Shown: piece after piece, positions 6,457 to 7,828 of the stretch
How the letters are laid out: every line of letters starts with the position of its first letter
Position numbering within the stretch: position 1 is the first letter of the stretch
Assembly: GCA_964490745.1 (NCBI GenBank)
Contig: CAZBDT010000113.1
Span: 1-7,828, forward strand
Direction of reading: 5' to 3'
Source of the DNA: Litorimonas sp964490745
Lineage (GTDB): Bacteria > Pseudomonadota > Alphaproteobacteria > Caulobacterales > Maricaulaceae
DNA: 7,828 nt
The notes under the pieces: model-generated
Databases searched by the model: none
Told to the model about the DNA's origin: nothing
What the model saw: only the letters and a program-made list of their open reading frames with translations
Program-made: the position numbers and the translations under genes

Positions 6457-7043
6457 AGATCGACTTTGAAAAAGGTGGAGGTCTCGTCCCCGCCATCGTG
6501 CAAGATACCGACACGCTGCAAGTCCTGATGTTGGGCTATATGAGCGCGGAATCCGTGGCAAAGACCGAAGAGACAGGATTGGTCACATTTTTCAGCCGTT
6601 CTCGCCAAACGCTTTGGACAAAGGGCGAAACGAGCGGAAACACGCTATCGCTCGTCTCCATGACGGTAGATTGCGATCAGGATACAATTTTGGTCAAAGC
6701 CCGCCCGACAGGCCCGACCTGTCACGAAGGCACAGTCTCTTGTTTCGGTGATGACGGCGCAGAAGGCGTTGGTTTTCTGTCCTACCTCGAAACTTTAATC
6801 GAAGGCCGTAAAACGGCAGACCCTGAAAGCTCCTACACGGCCCAACTCCTACAAGGCCCGCTCCGCCGCGCGGCGCAAAAAGTCGGGGAAGAAGGCGTAG
6901 AAACCGCCCTCGCCGCTGTGGCGGAAACGGAAGACAAGCTGGTCAGTGAGGCTGCGGATTTATTCTACCACACGCTGGTGCTGTTGGCGGCGAAGAATGT
7001 GAAGTTGGAGGCCGTGATTGCGGAGTTACAGGGGCGGCATTAA
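6453..7043 (+). CDS. hisIE: Bifunctional phosphoribosyl-AMP cyclohydrolase / phosphoribosyl-ATP pyrophosphatase
   Basis: This 196-residue fusion carries out steps two and three. The C-terminal HisE domain removes pyrophosphate from PR-ATP and the N-terminal HisI domain then opens the adenine ring. HisI (about 1-110) shows LGYM, SRSRQTLWTKGETSGN (48-63), the metal site DCDQD (73-77), and CH at 90-91 with C97 in the segment GPTCHEGTVSCF. HisE (about 111-196) is the helical domain with KVGEEGVE (143-150) and EAADLFYH (166-173), whose acidic residues bind magnesium. The same fusion closes the his operon of enterobacteria and many other groups. It overlaps the hisF stop by 4 nt, and the long palindromic repeat begins 16 nt after its TAA stop, so this appears to be the last gene of the operon. 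Confidence 0.95.
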   Translation: MKIDFEKGGGLVPAIVQDTDTLQVLMLGYMSAESVAKTEETGLVTFFSRSRQTLWTKGETSGNTLSLVSMTVDCDQDTILVKARPTGPTCHEGTVSCFGDDGAEGVGFLSYLETLIEGRKTADPESSYTAQLLQGPLRRAAQKVGEEGVETALAAVAETEDKLVSEAADLFYHTLVLLAAKNVKLEAVIAELQGRH

Positions 7044-7058
7044 TAGGTAGAAGATAAC

Positions 7059-7186
7059 GTCACACCGTCGCGGCCCAAGGGGTCGCCCGGTGCCTATTCC
7101 GTGAAATTGGAATAAATCTATGGTATCGGCGTTTTACGCTCCGCCTATGGAATGGGCACCGGGCGGCTACGCCGCGTCGGTGTGAC
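7059..7186 (+). repeat. Long imperfect palindromic repeat, copy 1
   Basis: This 128-bp element begins GTCACACCG and ends CGGTGTGAC. Inward, the arms continue with CGCGGC/GCCGCG, then an asymmetric internal loop, then CGCCCGGTGCC/GGGCACCGGGCG (partly overlapping the loop), then ATTCC/GGAAT, with a small GCGT-TTT-ACGC hairpin near the apex. It lies between convergent 3' ends, 16 nt after hisIE and 19 nt before the end of the minus-strand membrane-protein gene. It may therefore act as a bidirectional transcription barrier or protect 3' ends of mRNA. It has no T-tract, so it is not a classical intrinsic terminator. The design recalls ERIC-type or REP/MITE palindromes, but I do not recognise the family. 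No transposase is present. Confidence 0.85.
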
Positions 7187-7205
7187 ATTGGCGGAAAATA
7201 CGGCA

Positions 7206-7469
7206 CTACCAAGACGTCAGCACGTCCAATATCCACGCAAACCATTTGGGTCTGAACGCACCAAGGATTGCGAATAATAACACGAAAGCGATCAGTCCAT
7301 AAAAGGCATAAATCAGAGATATAAACCCAAGGTTGGCTACAAAGACAATAGCAAAAACACCCACTACTAAACCTGCGATCCCGCCGCCTATGAAACCTGC
7401 AATTCGGTCCGTCACCTGATCAACATGATTTGGTCGATCTAAATCATTGGGTTGTTTGATATTTTTCAT
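7206..7469 (-). CDS. Small two-helix membrane protein of unknown function
   Basis: The predicted protein has 87 residues. A polar N-terminus (about 1-22, rich in N, D, Q and K) precedes two hydrophobic stretches at about 23-46 and 51-72, followed by the short basic turn RPKW and a hydrophobic tail ending in W. The first helix contains a glycine-rich run, GFIGGGIAGLVVG, of the kind that packs helices together. This points to a small inner-membrane protein, perhaps oligomeric; I recognise no family and propose no function. No clear ribosome-binding site precedes the ATG. On this strand a TTGACA-like box sits at 7530-7525, but the nearest AT-rich -10-like sequence (7502-7497) is 22 bp away, too far to call a promoter. 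The gene is convergent with the his operon and lies between the two copies of the long palindromic repeat. The hydrophobic pattern makes a real gene likely. Confidence 0.65.
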   Translation of the reverse strand: MKNIKQPNDLDRPNHVDQVTDRIAGFIGGGIAGLVVGVFAIVFVANLGFISLIYAFYGLIAFVLLFAILGAFRPKWFAWILDVLTSW

Positions 7470-7569
7470 TTCATGCCAACAGCTACAAAATTGTTTATTA
7501 TTGGCTGACGGGATGTCGCTGTGATGTCAAGTTTGCAAAATTTGAAGCATGGCGGGCACGTAATAGACC

Positions 7570-7698
7570 GTTACACCGACGCGGCACAGCGGGTTACCCG
7601 GTGGCTATTTCCGTGAAATCTGAGCAAATCTGTGACTTCGGCGTATTACGCTCCCCTCACGGTATGGGCACCGGGCGGCTTTGCCGCGTCGGTGTAAC
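7570..7698 (+). repeat. Long imperfect palindromic repeat, copy 2
   Basis: This is a 129-bp second copy in the same orientation as the one at 7059-7186. By hand alignment it matches at about 103 of 129 positions (about 80%) with one 1-nt gap. Ends are GTTACACCG and CGGTGTAAC. The inner arms CGCGGC/GCCGCG and CCCGGTG/CACCGGG are kept, and this copy adds a perfect CCGTGA/TCACGG stem and an apical GCGTA-T-TACGC. It lies about 100 bp upstream of the minus-strand membrane-protein gene and 56 bp from the possible gene end at the right edge, entirely in intergenic DNA. Confidence 0.85.
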
Positions 7699-7738
7699 AT
7701 CAATTAGAGTTGGTCATGAATCCGCTCGCGTGGCTCGC

Positions 7739-7764
7739 GGCTTTCTAACACTGGTCAGAAAGCC
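7739..7764. repeat. 8-bp inverted repeat over a possible gene end
   Basis: GGCTTTCT (7739-7746) and AGAAAGCC (7757-7764) form a perfect 8-bp stem around a 10-nt loop. The stop codon of the possible minus-strand gene falls at its edge (7757-7755). It could help end transcription on the minus strand, but no run of T follows, so an intrinsic terminator is not supported. Confidence 0.35.
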
Positions 7765-7828
7765 TCAAACCTCGCCTTGGTCTCCGTGCTCACCCAATTG
7801 CCGTCCACCATATGAATACCGCATTCCG
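7755..7828 (-). CDS. Possible C-terminal end of a minus-strand gene
   Basis: Reading from the right edge on the minus strand, one frame is open for 23 codons (from 7826) to a TGA at 7757-7755. The peptide contains GIHMVDGNWVS and ends in ARFEAF. The composition looks protein-like and the other two frames close at least as early with less natural residues, but 23 residues are too few for recognition or proof. The gene would be truncated by the window edge. It could also be non-coding. Confidence 0.3.
   Translation of the reverse strand, partial: ECGIHMVDGNWVSTETKARFEAF

Noticed and set aside
7497..7530. Promoter for the minus-strand membrane-protein gene
   Set aside because: A TTGACA-like box is present on the minus strand, but the only -10-like sequence (AATAAT) is 22 bp away, outside the usual 15-19 bp range.
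7059..7698. Repeat pair as integron attC sites enclosing a gene cassette
   Set aside because: The layout (palindromes around a small gene) fits, but attC ends should read RYYYAAC at the left and GTTRRRY at the right. Here the outer ends are GTTACAC/GTGTAAC or GTCACAC/GTGTGAC, and no integrase is seen.
7059..7698. Repeats as a CRISPR array
   Set aside because: There are only two units, each about 128 bp and palindromic along its full length, with a gene between them. This does not fit short direct repeats with uniform spacers.
7059..7698. Repeats as terminal inverted repeats of an insertion sequence
   Set aside because: The two copies are in the same orientation and the DNA between them encodes an 87-residue membrane protein, not a transposase.

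Overview
The window is dominated by one compact histidine-biosynthesis operon on the + strand (about 254-7043). In order it encodes a small TrpR/YerC-family regulator, hisG, hisD, a fused hisC-hisB (aminotransferase plus imidazoleglycerol-phosphate dehydratase), hisH, hisA, hisF and hisIE. Neighbouring genes overlap by 1-7 nt or are 1 nt apart, so the whole set reads as one translationally coupled transcript. The catalytic and ligand residues I looked for are present in every enzyme.

Together the genes cover the route from PRPP and ATP to histidine except one reaction. HisG starts the pathway. HisE and HisI open the adenine ring, HisA isomerises the product, and HisH-HisF forms IGP and AICAR. 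The HisB part dehydrates IGP, the HisC part transaminates, and HisD performs the final two oxidations. No histidinol-phosphate phosphatase (HisB-N, HisN or HisK type) is visible, so that step must be encoded elsewhere. Gene order and protein style (long-form HisG, IGPD resembling the C-terminal half of E. coli HisB) match the gammaproteobacterial hisGDC(NB)HAF(IE) operon. In that arrangement a HisB-N phosphatase domain would sit where HisC here joins IGPD directly.

Upstream (1-253) is non-coding, with several short inverted repeats and a possible promoter placed so close to the first ATG that the mRNA could be nearly leaderless. No histidine-rich leader peptide or attenuator is visible. Downstream (7044-7828) are two copies of a roughly 128-bp imperfect palindrome, about 80% identical and in the same orientation. 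They bracket a small minus-strand gene for an 87-residue two-helix membrane protein. The right edge may hold the last 23 codons of another minus-strand gene.

The organism is a bacterium with moderate GC. The TrpR-like regulator and general protein style suggest a proteobacterium, perhaps an alphaproteobacterium of the Maricaulales/Hyphomonadales kind carrying a gamma-style his operon. This placement is inference and weak. The most unusual items are the HisC-HisB fusion with no phosphatase domain and the structured repeat pair.
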